Source: Azolla caroliniana (Eukaryota; Polypodiophyta). Taken from it: a DNA stretch of 64,000 bases. The notes under the pieces are model-generated. The model was not told the origin of the DNA. It was given only the letters and a program-made list of their open reading frames with translations, and did no database searches. Positions 21,601 through 34,279 of this stretch are shown here, piece after piece. The stretch spans positions 14,570,001-14,634,000 of the forward strand of contig JBHGNT010000011.1 in NCBI GenBank assembly GCA_043228905.1. Reading direction: 5' to 3'. The position numbers were made by a program, and so were the translations under genes. How positions within the stretch are numbered: position 1 is the first letter of the stretch; each line of letters starts with the position of its first letter.

Positions 21601-23765
21601 TTTTCAATGGGTCCCTAATGGAAGGGCTGTTAAATATTTGGGCTTTTTGGTGGGAGTTGAGATTTAGAAAAATCAACAGCTTCAGCAAATGAAAGACAAA
21701 ATCAGAAAAAAGCTTTGGTTATGGGCATCAGTAAAGCTTTCCCTTGCAGGTAGAGTGGTTGTGGTAAACCACATTTTGTTGGACACCATGTGGTACTCGT
21801 TGGCATGTTGGATGTTAGATAAAGATTGCATCAAAAATATTAAGGCAATGGTGAGAGGGTTCCTTTGGTCAGGTAGAGACCATGAGATGATGTCAACTAA
21901 AGTGGCTTGGAGTTGTTTGATCAGGGCAAAAAATCAAGGTGGACTTGGGATGGTGGATCTGATTCACCAAAGTAAGGCTTTACTCGGTAAGCTCGTGGTG
22001 CGAAGTCTCCAACCTAGACCAGAATTGTGGAAGTTGCTTCTGGTGTCCGAGGAATGGCGGTCCTTGGAAGGCAAAGAAGTGGTGGTTGTTCAGTCCAGGC
22101 CTAAAGTTAAAAGAACCGACTAGCATGGAGGATAGGGTGTCCTGCACCATAATGAGGGCTTGGTCAAGTTTAAGAGAGGGGATGGTCTTAATGCAACCAA
22201 AAACGATGGAGGAACAACTCCGTCAACCACTGTTTTGGAAACCTAGGATTAGAAGCGATGACGGTATGATACTTGGCCAAAAAAAATATTTGCCATGGGG
22301 ACAAATGGTAGGGTACAATGTTAGTTCAGTAAGAGACTAGGAGGTTTTCAAAAGGAAAAGAAGGGAGGGTCTGGTTGGTAGTACTAGGTTTACTAGCATG
22401 CTGGAAAAGGTGACCCGTTTGATAGATAAGGTTGTTGATGGTCTAGCTAGGCTGAATGAAGAAGAGGGGGTCTAGTTTGGGTGGTTTGTAGGTGAGGGCG
22501 ATGCACAAATTATCCAGGGTAGGTGCCCCTCTAATGAGTATCGTTTGTGGGGCAACCTAAGTGCTTTGGCAGACAATGTCCAGTGGTTGGCAGTGTTGGA
22601 AGGTAAGAAGTGGCAAGTAAACCCGGACCCAAGGAAGCTAGAATCTGATTGTAAGCTTTGGATAGTTGACAACAAGCCCGTATGTGAGTTGGATTGGGAC
22701 CCACTAGAGATGTGGTGGCAAAAACTAGGAACAGACAAAGGGGAACGGTTTTTCGAGAACACTACTAAGTTAGGAAGGCAAATCATTGGCTCCAAATCTA
22801 TGGGTGCTGCTCTAACTCGCAATAGTTGGAAGGATAAAGGAATTTCTGATGACTTGTTGAAGTCGTTTTGGAGGAGACTATGGGCGTTCGATATGCCAGA
22901 AAAAATAAAGCTTTGGTTGTGGTTTCTTAGTCATAAAGCGGTACCGGTGGGGGAGTGGCTCAGGTGTCGTGGTGGTGAGGTTGGTTGCAAGATATGTGGA
23001 CACCCTTTGGAATCAATTCCTCACTATTTTTGGAATTGCAGAGAGGCTATTAACATTTGGGGTAGAAGTCTCAAGATAGTGGCAGCATGCGGCGTGAATG
23101 GGAGAGTGGTATGGGGGTCCATATAGGGGTTGAAATTAACAGGGGAAGGCTAGGTTGAACAGTTAAACCCCCGTGGTCATGGATTTATAGTGCAGGGTGG
23201 CAAGGTGTTTCAACGTGTTGGAGTTCGACCTGGCACTAACTCAGAATTTTTTGAAGAGATATGGATGATGGTGGCTTGTTTATCGGTCTAGCACATTTGG
23301 ACCAGGAGTTGTAAGTTTGTTTTTCAACAACAAAATATCCCTAGCAGTGAGGTGTTGTTAAATATCTTGTTCGAGCTGGTATCTTGATTGCGGGGACGGT
23401 ACGACTCGATTCAGGGGGAATCTGATGCAACTGAAAGAGCTCGGTCAAAGTTCTTGCTGAAATGGGGTAGTTCTCCTATGGTGGGCAGATCATCATCAGG
23501 GCCTGAATGGAACTATGAAGCACCCTGATGGTTGTTTCCCCCAATGGCTTCCACAGTGATTAGGTGTTGTAACTATGTATAGATATGGTACAAATTACTA
23601 GGTGATAGGAGTTGTGGATACTTTTGTTGTAAATGAGGTGGGGACTATGTCCACTTTGGTGAGAAGGCCAAAGTGAGGGTTGCTGAATTTTTGGTGGTCT
23701 ATGATGTAATTGTTTGCTAACTAATTGCGAAGTAGTGTTTTTTTGGGAAAAAATAATAATAATGC
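18660..23765 (+). mobile_element. Nearly full-length L1-type LINE, inactivated
   Basis: A remnant of ORF1 (about 18700-19300) is followed by the whole ORF2 order. APE-type endonuclease: LITWNIQGLGGNK at 19300, LLLQEHHLS, ILAGDFNM at 19737-19760, and SDHMPIM at about 20020. Reverse transcriptase, 20084-21460: CPGVDGL, RPITLLNTIYKI, CLMLDFEKAYDRVQW, SVRQGCPLAPYLY and the active site YLDD at 21430-21441. The thumb region follows (21689-22340). Last comes a zf-RVT-type C terminus with WLWFLSHKAVP and C..C..H..C near 22860-23060. The 3' end is a short A-rich (AAT)n tail at 23745-23765. In-frame stops lie at 19507, 19804, 21458, 21665, 22338, 22473 and 23124, with frameshifts near 20085 and 22100. 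Confidence 0.92.
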
Positions 23766-24639
23766 ATTACACCTGGAGAGAACTTGTAAGAATTATAGAA
23801 GAAGACCTTACCACCATTGGGTATTAGTTACCCCATACATATGATGGATGATCTTAATGTTTCATAAAGTTATATCCCATGCTTTTACTCCCTTATTATC
23901 CACTTGTGAAAAATTCACCAAAAATTGCTCCCCTCTCTCTCTCACACACACGCACACACGAACCACTATTGCGCTTCAATAAACCACTCAATTATCTTCG
24001 GAAGTATAATGTTTTAACAACATATGCATAAAACGTTGAGCAAACTCACATGTTTTGTAAGCGAATCTTCTAACTTTTTCACGTTAAAACAATTTTAGCA
24101 TAGAAATCAGAGTTCCATTAGATGAACTTTAAACTTCAATAAGTTAAAGTTATGATCCTCCGAATATTGTGAAACATAAACTTTAGTATTATACAACCAT
24201 TTTTATATCAACTCCGATAAGGTTGCCTTAAAAGTTCTTAATCATAAGCAAACATTTGCAGAGAATTTAACATATCTTTGCATTATGTAATAATTTAGTG
24301 TCACCACATTGTGATCTAGGACATAATGTCCTGTCTCTTACATTGTCGTCTATCTATAGTGCATGGTAGTATATAACTTTGTGCCTCAAAAGGTGCAAAA
24401 TGATGATAATCTATTGGTTTAATGGGAATGTGGTCTTAATGTTGATGTAGATGAAATTGTTAAAGCTTTTTGGAACTTAGTCAATTATTGTCTACATTTA
24501 TACATCTTTTTACATTTGGAAGCTAGTTGTCTTTTGAAGTAGTCATCGTTTAAGTTGGACTCTAGCACACAATCTCTCCATTTTATGATAATATTGTACC
24601 CTATGGGCAACCCAAGTATTACTAACCTACGCACTTGCT

Positions 24640-24760
24640 TTTAAATTTTTCGTTAATGCATTACTTCATTGAATGTCATCTTGGAGTGTAAGGATTGTAC
24701 AAATGACCTTCCGGTCTTTGGTGAACAAACTTACCAGTTTAACCACAACGATGCACCTCT
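24640..24760 (-). mobile_element. tRNA-derived SINE fragment
   Basis: Read on the minus strand, GTGGTTAAACTGGTAAGTTTG (A-box-like) is followed by GGAAGGTCATTTGTACAATCC (decayed B box) and TTACACTCCAAGATGACATTC. The same order and 3' string occur in the copy at 28630-28740. Confidence 0.6.
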
Positions 24761-27700
24761 CATTCTCATGTTGCACTTTTTTAACAGTGGAAATTTCTAA
24801 TACTTACAAAGGAAATGAGTATAATTTTGAATTCCAAATCTTATGAAGAACTTAAGCTTCATAAGAAATGCTATTTGATGGATTGCTAGAATATATTAGT
24901 ATTGCATAATAATGATAAGGAATTGATTATAAAGATGAAAGAAAATAATTGAATAAGGGTGCCTAACTGCACCAACCACCCTCGAGCAAAGGACAATAGA
25001 CAAATAAAAAATCTCATCAACGTCTTATACAACGAAATATGGCCTTGTATTATACCCCAAGAGTCAACCAACCTTTGGATGCAAAATATGAGAGATTTGC
25101 CTCATCAAAACAACCAAAAACTCTTTACATTGCCTCTAGATGGTGTCTCATAGGGGTAGCTTGTTCCCTTTATACATTTGAACTCTTTAGGCTCCTAGAA
25201 CACCATGTGTTCCCACATGTCCCAAATCCTTCTGGGTAGTCTCTAGTCCTAGGATAATCAATTTCCCACTTATCCTACCTTTAATTCTATTAAATTTTGC
25301 CTTTTAGGATTTGTTTTGAAGGTTATGCCCTTAATGTATAATCCCATAATTTAAGTTAGAATCAGTGCAAAGGGAGATAAATGAAGAAGAAAGAAATTTT
25401 TCATTCTATTATTCCATGAATACATTTGGTTGATAATATTCTTAAATACATTGACCATTTATGATACTTTTATATGCATAATCAACTTGTGGATTTCATT
25501 AGATGATATTGGATGTCATAATGGTAGACTCATGAAGACCATATGGTCATAAGTTCAACACATCAATGTATAGCAAAAAGTTTAGGAACAAATACTTAGG
25601 GTATAATAGTGTCTAAAGTATGTGCACGAGGTTGAAATCTTGTGGTAATGCATAGATATGTCAGGACTCAACATTATGTCCAAAACGATGTTTGTGAAGT
25701 TGGGAAAATTTAAACCCAAGATTGATTATTGATGAAGCATTGGCTTTATAAAAATAAATTAATGTGTAAAAATATGAGTATCTTAAACTCATATATGATA
25801 TGAAAATTTATATTGAGTTGACATAGATTTAATATTCCCTTGGAGGAATAAGGGCCATTGCATATAAAAGCAAAGTATATTGCACTAATATACATTCATT
25901 ATGTCTTTGGATCATTTATAGTTGCCATCATTTATTTATTTATTTTCCAAAAATAGTTGCCATCATTTTAATTTTATTATGGAGATAACCATAATGATAT
26001 TTTCACATCCTCAAAGGACCATAAATGTGAAGCATTGAACCCAAAATAATTAGTGTTCCTAGAGAATCTCCTCTGCTAATGCAAAGGGTGAAGCTAGATA
26101 TGGTTCGTGTACTTTCTTATAATCACTCCTATTCTTAACTAGTGCACATAGAGAATCCAAACTATCGTGACTTGCTTCTTACTTCTTGCTCAATTTATAG
26201 TTGATACATAGATAGATACCCATTTGGGTTGGGTTGGCTACATACTTGCTAAAAAGGAGATACAAAGGAACACCACAACATGAAGGCATGCGCTTGCTCA
26301 AAAGGTACATCACATTTCCCCCTAAGAGAAACAAGGAGTTTTAAGGCATGGTTAAAGGAGGTGTGCCAGTAGATGGGCTTGCTAAGGCCGCGCCGCCAGA
26401 TTGGGAAGTAAACAAGGACCTTATTTCCCTCAGAATAAGTTGGGGTAATTCGACCCATGTCGTAGTGTTATGAGTTTATGCATATGTGCCCAAGAAGCAA
26501 CAATTAGTATGTGTGATTTAGAGAAGTTTTGTGAAGTTGGTGGTTGTAGTAATTGATTGAGGGAGGGGGAGGATTATCATCCTCACAAGTCAGTCTACAG
26601 AGTTTAGTGATTCTTTATGCTTGAGAATTTTGCTAATGAAAATTGCAATTGAGAGTGTACATCATGACTATGAGAAAAATGTGTGTAGAGATAGAACTAA
26701 TTGGCATTATGTGGAAAACTACTTCAAACACATTGAAGAATAAGCATTGTAAGAGAGTGGGATACTCAATTTCACAAACTTGTCCAATGCTCTACCTCCC
26801 ATTGAAGAGATTGTGACTTAAATCGTAATGAAGCAATGGGAGAGCAACGAAGGGGGTGGGCTCTAGCTTGTATGAGTGTAGTTTTCCAATTCAAAAAAGC
26901 ATGTCGTTCGGTAATTTCATGTAGTTTATGTAGCATAATTTGTGAAGTGGGGACCTGTACATCGCTCCTAGGACCTTGTACATTGGCATTGCAAAGAGGC
27001 ATACACAATCAATTAGAGTATTCTAGTTTTGCTAGCCTTTATCATCAACATAGATTTTGCTCAGGAACCAATTGTTTCTGTAAGTATATGCTACAATAAT
27101 GTCGATGCTTTACATGAAACATTGTGCTTAGAAGCAACAAATTACAGGAAGATCAAATTTAAATGCTTTTAGTCGACTTGGTACCAAATATAAAAATCTA
27201 GGTAGAAACTCATAACACTTTCAATGGTGCATTACATTACATGATTTGTGGATACATATATACATATATATGAACTAAAAAAGTTGCAAGCTCTTTCATA
27301 CACAAAACACACATAAAGATACCCTACAACTAAAGACAAGGAATTGAGGCTATTATATGACACTCTCGAATCTCCACACTCGAGTTGGCGTGTTCAGAAT
27401 TATTCCTTTATAAAAGTTCTCTTCTTAAATTTATCAATTAGTTGGCATCCCTACCACATTTTAGAATGAATGTCTTAAAATCTTGATACCCTTTACATTA
27501 ATAGAGAAGACTCTAGTTTATGTGCCTTTTAGGGGTTCCATAGGTCATGATTTGGCCTCCCAAAGACGTTAAAACAACATCGTCATCATCTTCCTCTTTT
27601 TCCCTCATTTACTCATGTACACATACATGTACATCCATGTGGGGCATACTATATGAATCAATCATGTCATGGTTTCAGGCAATTAAACCTTTACATATGT

Positions 27701-28544
27701 TTGTTTGTTTCCCTAAATGGGAGAGCACACACATCTACACCTCATTCTTCAAAGAGAAAACGACAACTAGTTCCTTAAGTCTCGAGCACATGTTCAAAGA
27801 ACTAATGCATTCAAATCCCTAGGCTTCTTACACATGTACTAATTGCTTTCACACAATGTAATTACATGAATCAAATACTCCCACATGTGCTGCTTCGTAC
27901 ATATTATGGAATTTGTTGAAATGGTTGCATCTTCTTTATACGAGAGAAAAATGGTGTGCTTTGGGAAGGAGTCATGCAAATCAACTAAGTAAAAATATAA
28001 GTTTTTGGCATCTTAAATGGCTACTTTTCTTCCTTCGAGTTTGTATGAAATAATTGTGATTAATCAATCCTATGGACGATCATATTTTCTTATTCGGCAT
28101 TATTGAAATGCAACTTTGTAACTTAATTGCATTTTAATATATTTTGAAGTCATGGTGGGGATGTTCTCATGGTATCTTCGAATCCAAATTTAGTGGAAAT
28201 AGATTATGTTTCAAGGGAATTACTGAGTATGTAATGTTTCGTTTGAGACTTGAAAGGACTCATTTAAAATACACAGCTCACTTTAAGATAATTGTCATTG
28301 GTTCGGCATTTCTACAAAAGTTATAAACAATAATTATATGCATCTACAATCAGTTACTTGTTTATATATCATTTTCAACTACTCTCTCTCTAGTACAATT
28401 TTGGTGCTTACTAACATGGCAAATCATTGGAACAATTTGGGTTCATACTCCCATACAACACGCTTTTGAAGGCGTGCACATTCATTCAATCGTAGTGATG
28501 CACAAACACTCACTCACTCTCATATTCTCTTTTTATTGTAATTA

Positions 28545-28625
28545 ACTTACCCTATTAGTAAGTTGTTACACTACAAGCCACTATGTCTTGGGTTCGAAAC
28601 CTAATTTTACTCACCTCTCTATTAT
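28545..28625 (+). mobile_element. tRNA-derived SINE fragment
   Basis: CTATTAGTAAGTTGTTAC resembles a pol III A box. About 30 bp on, GGGTTCGAAACC fits the B-box consensus GGTTCGANNCC. The stretch cannot fold as a complete tRNA. It lies head to head with the next SINE. Confidence 0.5.
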
Positions 28626-28629
28626 ATAC

Positions 28630-28740
28630 TCCATATTATCTCTTAATTCATTAGATGTCACCGTGGAATGTAAGGGTTGAACCCATGACCACCTGGTCTC
28701 CATTAGGCAACCTTACCAACTAAGCTACATCCATCTCTCT
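28630..28740 (-). mobile_element. tRNA-derived SINE
   Basis: On the minus strand, GTAGCTTAGTTGGTAAGG (good A box) is followed by GGTCATGGGTTCAACCC (good B box) and a family 3' string, TTACATTCCACGGTGACATC. It is the best-preserved member of the SINE family seen in this window. Confidence 0.7.
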
Positions 28741-30914
28741 CTCTTTAATTGAGCTAAACAGATATGATAATGTGTGTAGTACTCAAATTTCCACCAACAA
28801 GGATGATCATAGATGTGCATGCATTATTCTCGTACTGAAAGATTTTGCGGCATAGTAGTAAACCCCCTTCCTAGGAAGGAGTCACAAACAAGAGCAATTT
28901 TGGTCTCATCATGGATGATTGAATATTTATTTGCCCTCTCTTTCTCTCTCAAGGCACAAAAAACCAATAAGAGCAAAATTATCGCATTTGGTTGAGTGTA
29001 TGACATCATGAAATGGTTAAAAAGATGGGGAGTAAAAGATCTATTGAAGCTCTCTGGTGATGTTATGATGTATATGATCAATCAATGGTCATTGCAAAAA
29101 GATTAATAGAAGCCCCTAAGGATAAGTTGGCACAATGCTAAAATCACAAATTTGGAATATTACATTTCAAATGCTACATCCCAATGTTGGCCCAATAAAA
29201 GGTAAAAATGTCAAAACATATCCAACGATATCTTATTAACCCCATGAGTTGTGGCTCTCAAAGAGCCATAACACTTCTCCAAACTCGCTCACACAAGTAA
29301 AGTGTTAAGGTAGCATCATGGCATCAACACCTTGGTATGAGGATATGCGAGTTGTATGCAATGAAAACCTAAAGGAGGATAAATATGACTTACTTATCGC
29401 ATGCTCAATGTATACGGTACTTCCCCATAAAAATGATGCCTTATTTGACAGACATGATGATTTAAGTGTCATACTCAAAACCCCACCAATAACTCTCTTT
29501 CTCTCTCTCTCTCTTTTGATACACAAGATAGTATGTGTGAGAAAAAAACTTGCAAATTTCACCGTTTTTCTTCATAACCCATTCCCCATGTTGTTTAACT
29601 TCAGAAGCTCATGTTTAATGACTAGAAAACATATGTATGCTTCTATCACATTTATTTTGCATACGTTAAATGGTGGGGAAATGAATGAAAATGTAGCTTG
29701 TAAGCTAGGAGACCAACATTTGTCAATCCCTTCAAAACACATCATGAGCAAATCACGTCCTACTCACAAAGAGGTGAACATTAGAACATACTAGCTACAT
29801 GTTGTAGGTCAAGCCATTGATGATTATGTAGAAAGAAGGTAACAAGTTGTGTGCATATTGCTATGACTTCGTAAGTGAGAGTGTTCATAAACAATCAATC
29901 AAAACAAAAATGTGATTTCTCTTCATTTTAGAAGTTTATAAAGTAATCTTGCAACCAGATGTGGGGTTGGAGATCGCAAAGACAAGAAAGTATTGTTTCT
30001 TCTTTCGCAAAATGTGAATGTCCTTTGAAAATGTAAGATTTGATTTGATAAACACATATTTATATATTTCCATCAATGTAGTGTAAAATCCAACCACATT
30101 CAATTGCAACGATTCCCTCACAGTAGAATTCGATGTAGGAGCACATTGAACCAAATAGTGAAGATCATAACATATATCGCTTCTTCTAAATGTTTGTTAG
30201 TAACACGACAACCGAAGAGAAAATTACGAAAGGTAAATCAATTACACTAACAAAAAAACAATTACTTTTCCACATTTTCTAGACCTTTTATCATCATAAT
30301 ATGTATTGTGCATTGGTAGGATAACATGCACTCGCCCTCATATCTCTTTTGATGAGTATTTACTGTTTATGAAAAATTAAAAACAAAACCTCTCCGATTG
30401 GCATTTTATCACGTTGTTAGTGTACAAAAAAATTTATTTTATGAAATCTTTCCGATCGTTATTTTATGGACTACAATTTTATGAAATCTTTCTGATCATT
30501 ATTTTATGGAAGCACATTTTATATCATTCCATTAATGTGTTGCAACTATAAAAATTCATTAGCAAAGCATCAACATTGCGAACATACATTATGTTGTTCT
30601 CTATAAGGTCAAGCCACAAAGAAGGCAACATAATTATGCATAAGCCATTGGAATTCAATAAAAGCGCACGTTGACCCAAGTAGCTAAGCATGCAATTATT
30701 AAAGATTTGCAATTAAGCATACAACCTATAAGAGACAAACAAGCAAGATTCCTCACTAAGGCAATGGATGAAGCTCAAGGCATGCAAATGTATCAAGGAT
30801 ATAGAAAAAAAATCAAACATGCAACGTAGTCGAGCATGATAAAAGGAAAAGGAAAACACAATACTTAGCCATCTCTACATTGAAAGTTTCAAATATTACT
30901 ATATGCTATCTTTA

Positions 30915-30964
30915 TGAGATGCCACTATAGAATCTAGAGGTTTAACACATGACCTCTTGTTCTT

Positions 30965-30965
<1 letters not shown>
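30915..30965 (-). mobile_element. Truncated SINE next to a microsatellite
   Basis: On the minus strand, AAGAGGTCATGTGTTAAACC and a TTCTATAGTGGCATCTCAT end match the B box and 3' string of the SINE at 28630-28740. The A-box half is replaced by the CT/CA microsatellite. Confidence 0.5.

Positions 30966-31035
<70 letters not shown>
30966..31035. repeat. Compound (CT)n(CA)n microsatellite
   Basis: About 17 CT units pass directly into about 17 CA units with almost no interruption. Likely highly polymorphic. Confidence 0.95.
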
Positions 31036-31039
<4 letters not shown>

Positions 31040-31419
31040 AATTAGAAAATCAATCAAAATAGAGATTGATATCATCTTGAATTGCCTCATAATTGGCTTG
31101 TCATAGGGATAGACCCAACCATTAACCAACAATGGAAGAACCCAAAGTGTGGGATGTGGTAAACAATATCTCAACGCAAGACCGAAAGATTGGATTGTGA
31201 TAAGTCTTTATCTAAACACATATGACTGACAACATTGAGTTATGATTGCTTCTTAATGGAACCACGAGAGAATCATGCGTACACATATGGATCGAGAACA
31301 TGGGGTCATGGTCAAGCATCTTTGGAACAAAGCATAGGGATTGTGCTCAAATATCTTCGTTATAGAAGGTTATACAAAGCACTGATGTTTGAGAAAGAAT
31401 AATATTGTGAAAAAGGTCA

Positions 31420-31660
31420 CCATCGTAGAACATAAACATGGAAGGATGGGAGGTTAAAAACTTTGCCAATAATATCAAGACTTGAGATATTGTTGCTTGC
31501 AGAGGGCAATGGCATGGATGATGCCCCCTCCGTTTCTTATGAAGGTAGGTTGTGATCGAGAATATTCTTATGAATAGCATCACTATCGTAGACCTTGAAC
31601 GTTGAAGGATGGGAGGTTAAAAACTTTGTGGATGATATCATGACTACAAACATGGTTGCT
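31420..31660. repeat. 163-bp direct tandem duplication
   Basis: GAAGGATGGGAGGTTAAAAA recurs at 31441 and 31604. Flanking sequence (ATCGTAGA..TGAAC..T before; TTGCTTG..AGGG.CAATG.CATGGATG after) is also shared. A second, smaller duplication of TTTGTACAAAGGGCA lies at about 31723 and 31785. Confidence 0.85.
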
Positions 31661-32774
31661 TGTGGGAGGGACAATGTCATGGATGGATGGTGGCCCCTCC
31701 TTTTCTTCTTTAAATCTTCGTTTGTACAAAGGGCATTGCAATGAGACCCTCTCTATTACATTATTTTCTTATTTACATCTTTTGTTTGTACAAAGGGCAA
31801 TGAAACCTCTCAAATTTCAACACTTCTCTTTCATCCTTCTCTTCTCTCTTCTCTCTCCTCTCTCTATCTCAACATTCACTCTTCTCTATTGACCATCTGC
31901 CCTCTCCTCTTTGTCATCTTTTGTGTTAGTTGCCATTTGAAGAGATCGATATAACTTTTTCTACCAATTTTTCGATGTTAACCCTTCTCTCTCATCTCAA
32001 CCCAATGAGACACTCTCTCTTCAATCCCAACTCTTAAAAAAAGGCAATGCCTTTTCTTAATCGTACAAAAGGGCATTCAGAGTTGCCGATGTGGAGTATT
32101 CTAATGATAGTACAATAATGGAGCAATGACATTTACCAACATTGTATATTAAACATTCTTGTGAACATTGTGAAAATTAAAAAACCATGTATGAGAAACC
32201 ATCCATGGGGCATGTATTCAATATAAGTCACCTACAACGAAAGCAAGAAAAGGCCTATGTGACCCCTTGCAACAAGAATGCCATGTTTTGTATCCTTGAT
32301 AGTCGTAGAAGCATCCATTGAGTACTAAGGATGTGGGATAACACATTGCATATGACCGTTAAGGTAATTGCTTTAGATTTTTTCTTGTCACCAAGTAACC
32401 AAGAGCATTGTCTCTTTCGAAATTTCCACAAGCATCTACTCTTCCGAAATATTCCACGATGCAATACTTGAGTTGTGCTAAAGGTAACGACTCTAGGATG
32501 AACCCCACACTCTCTAGAAGGCAACCTATCCATAGTGCCTTGGAAGACGTAGTAATTGTGATAAGAAATATAGAGTTTGATAATTCAACTTTGCTAGAAA
32601 AACATGGTGTATGTCTCAATCGGAATGTTATTTTCACGAAAGTAAACATGTATACAAGCTTGAGTGTGAAAGAAATACGCAAACAACAAATGATGTACAC
32701 AATGAGCTCTACGCATACTCTTATGTTTTTTCTCTCCCTAACTCCCAACATTTAGTACTCTCTAAACCTAATTT

Positions 32775-32850
32775 AATCTCTTTCTCTCTCACTCACCTAG
32801 TGGTAAAATGTTAGATTACAATTTCGAATGGTAGTCCCAATACTTCAATC
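32775..32850 (+). mobile_element. Possible SINE fragment
   Basis: CACCTAGTGGTAAAATGTTAG resembles a pol III A box, and ATTTCGAATGG about 30 bp later resembles a decayed B box. The evidence is weak because no family 3' end is visible. Confidence 0.35.
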
Positions 32851-33775
32851 ATTGACTTGGATTCAACTAATTTGGGAGCTCCAAAACAATGATATTGAAG
32901 ATAGACACTTATGCCATTAGAATAATTAGCAAAATATGGAGAATTATTTTATGAGTTGAAATGCACGAATGGTTCCAATCATATTGACACTATCCTTGTT
33001 CCAAAAGCTTGAATTGTCCAGACATAGACATGACTAAAGTGGAAAAGAATAAAGTGGTCTGAAGTGATATCATTAAATTGGATAATGAAAGAACATTGAT
33101 CAACCCCACACCGCCCTTGGTTGGAAGATGGCCCACTATAAGACCCTTTTGCACTTATCATAATGTTAACTTAGATGGATACACATCACTCTCGTTAGTG
33201 ATGTAGCATGACTTGGAAACTTAAGACCTTTTCGCATAAGTTAACGATGGACGTACGAATGTGTACGCAAAATTTTCCGGTAGGATGTGAATTCAAAGGG
33301 CGACACAAGTATGATCTTGATCACAACATTTGAAAGAGTTTATGATAGATTGAACAATAACGATTTTTTCATGCATGTAAGCAACGTCCATCTAGATCAT
33401 GGCCATACCATCATTGTTGTCAAGAAATCAAGGTTATACCAAATGTGCTTCCCCTTGCTTTGGAGACCACTCTATATTGGACTGGTCCATGTTCAAGGTC
33501 TTTCAAAGGTAAATGTTTGAGCCCATCTAAGTGAGAGCTCACAATAGACAACCGGGAATATCTCGTGGGCTAGGAGGTCTTATTAACCTAGTTATCACTA
33601 TGGTTTTTGTTGTTCATCCAAGATGAGACGACAATGTGAGGCATAGAATCCTCATGGTTTGAACATACCCTTTCCTATTCATTGCAGGGATGTTTCCTTC
33701 GGTTTTCTCATTCGTGTAAGGGGGGTTACTGTAGGTCTCGAGCTACAAGGCAAGTTTCGATAGACCAATGTGTAA

Positions 33776-34279
33776 GGGGGGGGGGGGGGGTTGAAAAGCC
33801 GAGCATACATTGCTCCGAGATGGCAGATGCCGCATGGGCCCTGGGGAAGGGAGGGAGGATGCAGAGGGGTCGGATGCACGAGAGTTGGTTCGGGATGTAT
33901 TTCGACATGGCCGACCATATGGTCTCTATCGGGCGGTATGACCCGACCAGACGGAGTGGAATAACCCCTCCCTTGGCGGGCGGTCTGAGCTCCTACTAGA
34001 CACAGGCTGCCCCTGCAACTGGCCTGGCCTCCTCTGGCAATGGGCCTCTTTTTCTACGGTCTCCTCTTTTCTTCTCAACCCTCCCCCCTTTCTCTCTCCT
34101 CTCTCTAGGATTCCTGTCTTCTCCCTAGACCCCCTAGATCCCCTAGATCCCCCCCCCCCCCCCCCCCCCCCCCTCTCTCTTCTCTCTTCTAAAGAAGGGC
34201 AAAAGGGCACCCAATGATGTAGACATGGTTATCTCTGCCCTTTCCTTCAAATGGGTCGCCTTCCTCCTCTCTAGATTCC
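33776..34279 (+). promoter_or_regulatory. SKIP35 upstream/leader with homopolymer G and C tracts
   Basis: The immediate upstream region is GC-richer than the intergenic block. It contains a 15-G run (33776-33790), T/C-rich sequence and an uninterrupted 25-C run (34149-34173) about 106 bp before the start codon. A transcript covering it would carry a C25 leader, and the minus strand could form G-quadruplex structures. Open frames over this region are low-complexity. Confidence 0.5.

Larger units (their letters stand above)
23766..33775. other. Gene-poor intergenic block
   Basis: About 10 kb with no host gene that I can support. Recognised contents are tRNA-derived SINE pieces (24640-24760, 28545-28740, 30915-30965, 32775-32850), CT/CA microsatellites (23933-23960 and 30966-31035), a LINE-3'-UTR-like string near 27530-27560, a short tandem motif around 30395-30520 (ATGAAATCTTTC.GATC..TATTTTATGGA), and a 163-bp duplication at 31420-31660. 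Open frames up to 158 codons (29318-29794) have no domain or codon pattern of a gene. Confidence 0.6.

Noticed and set aside
28545-28740. Possible tRNA genes
   Set aside because: A and B boxes are present but acceptor and anticodon stems do not form; SINEs fit better.
29318-29794. A 158-codon frame in the intergenic block
   Set aside because: Codon content is AT-rich and irregular, part is CT repeat, and no family is recognisable.
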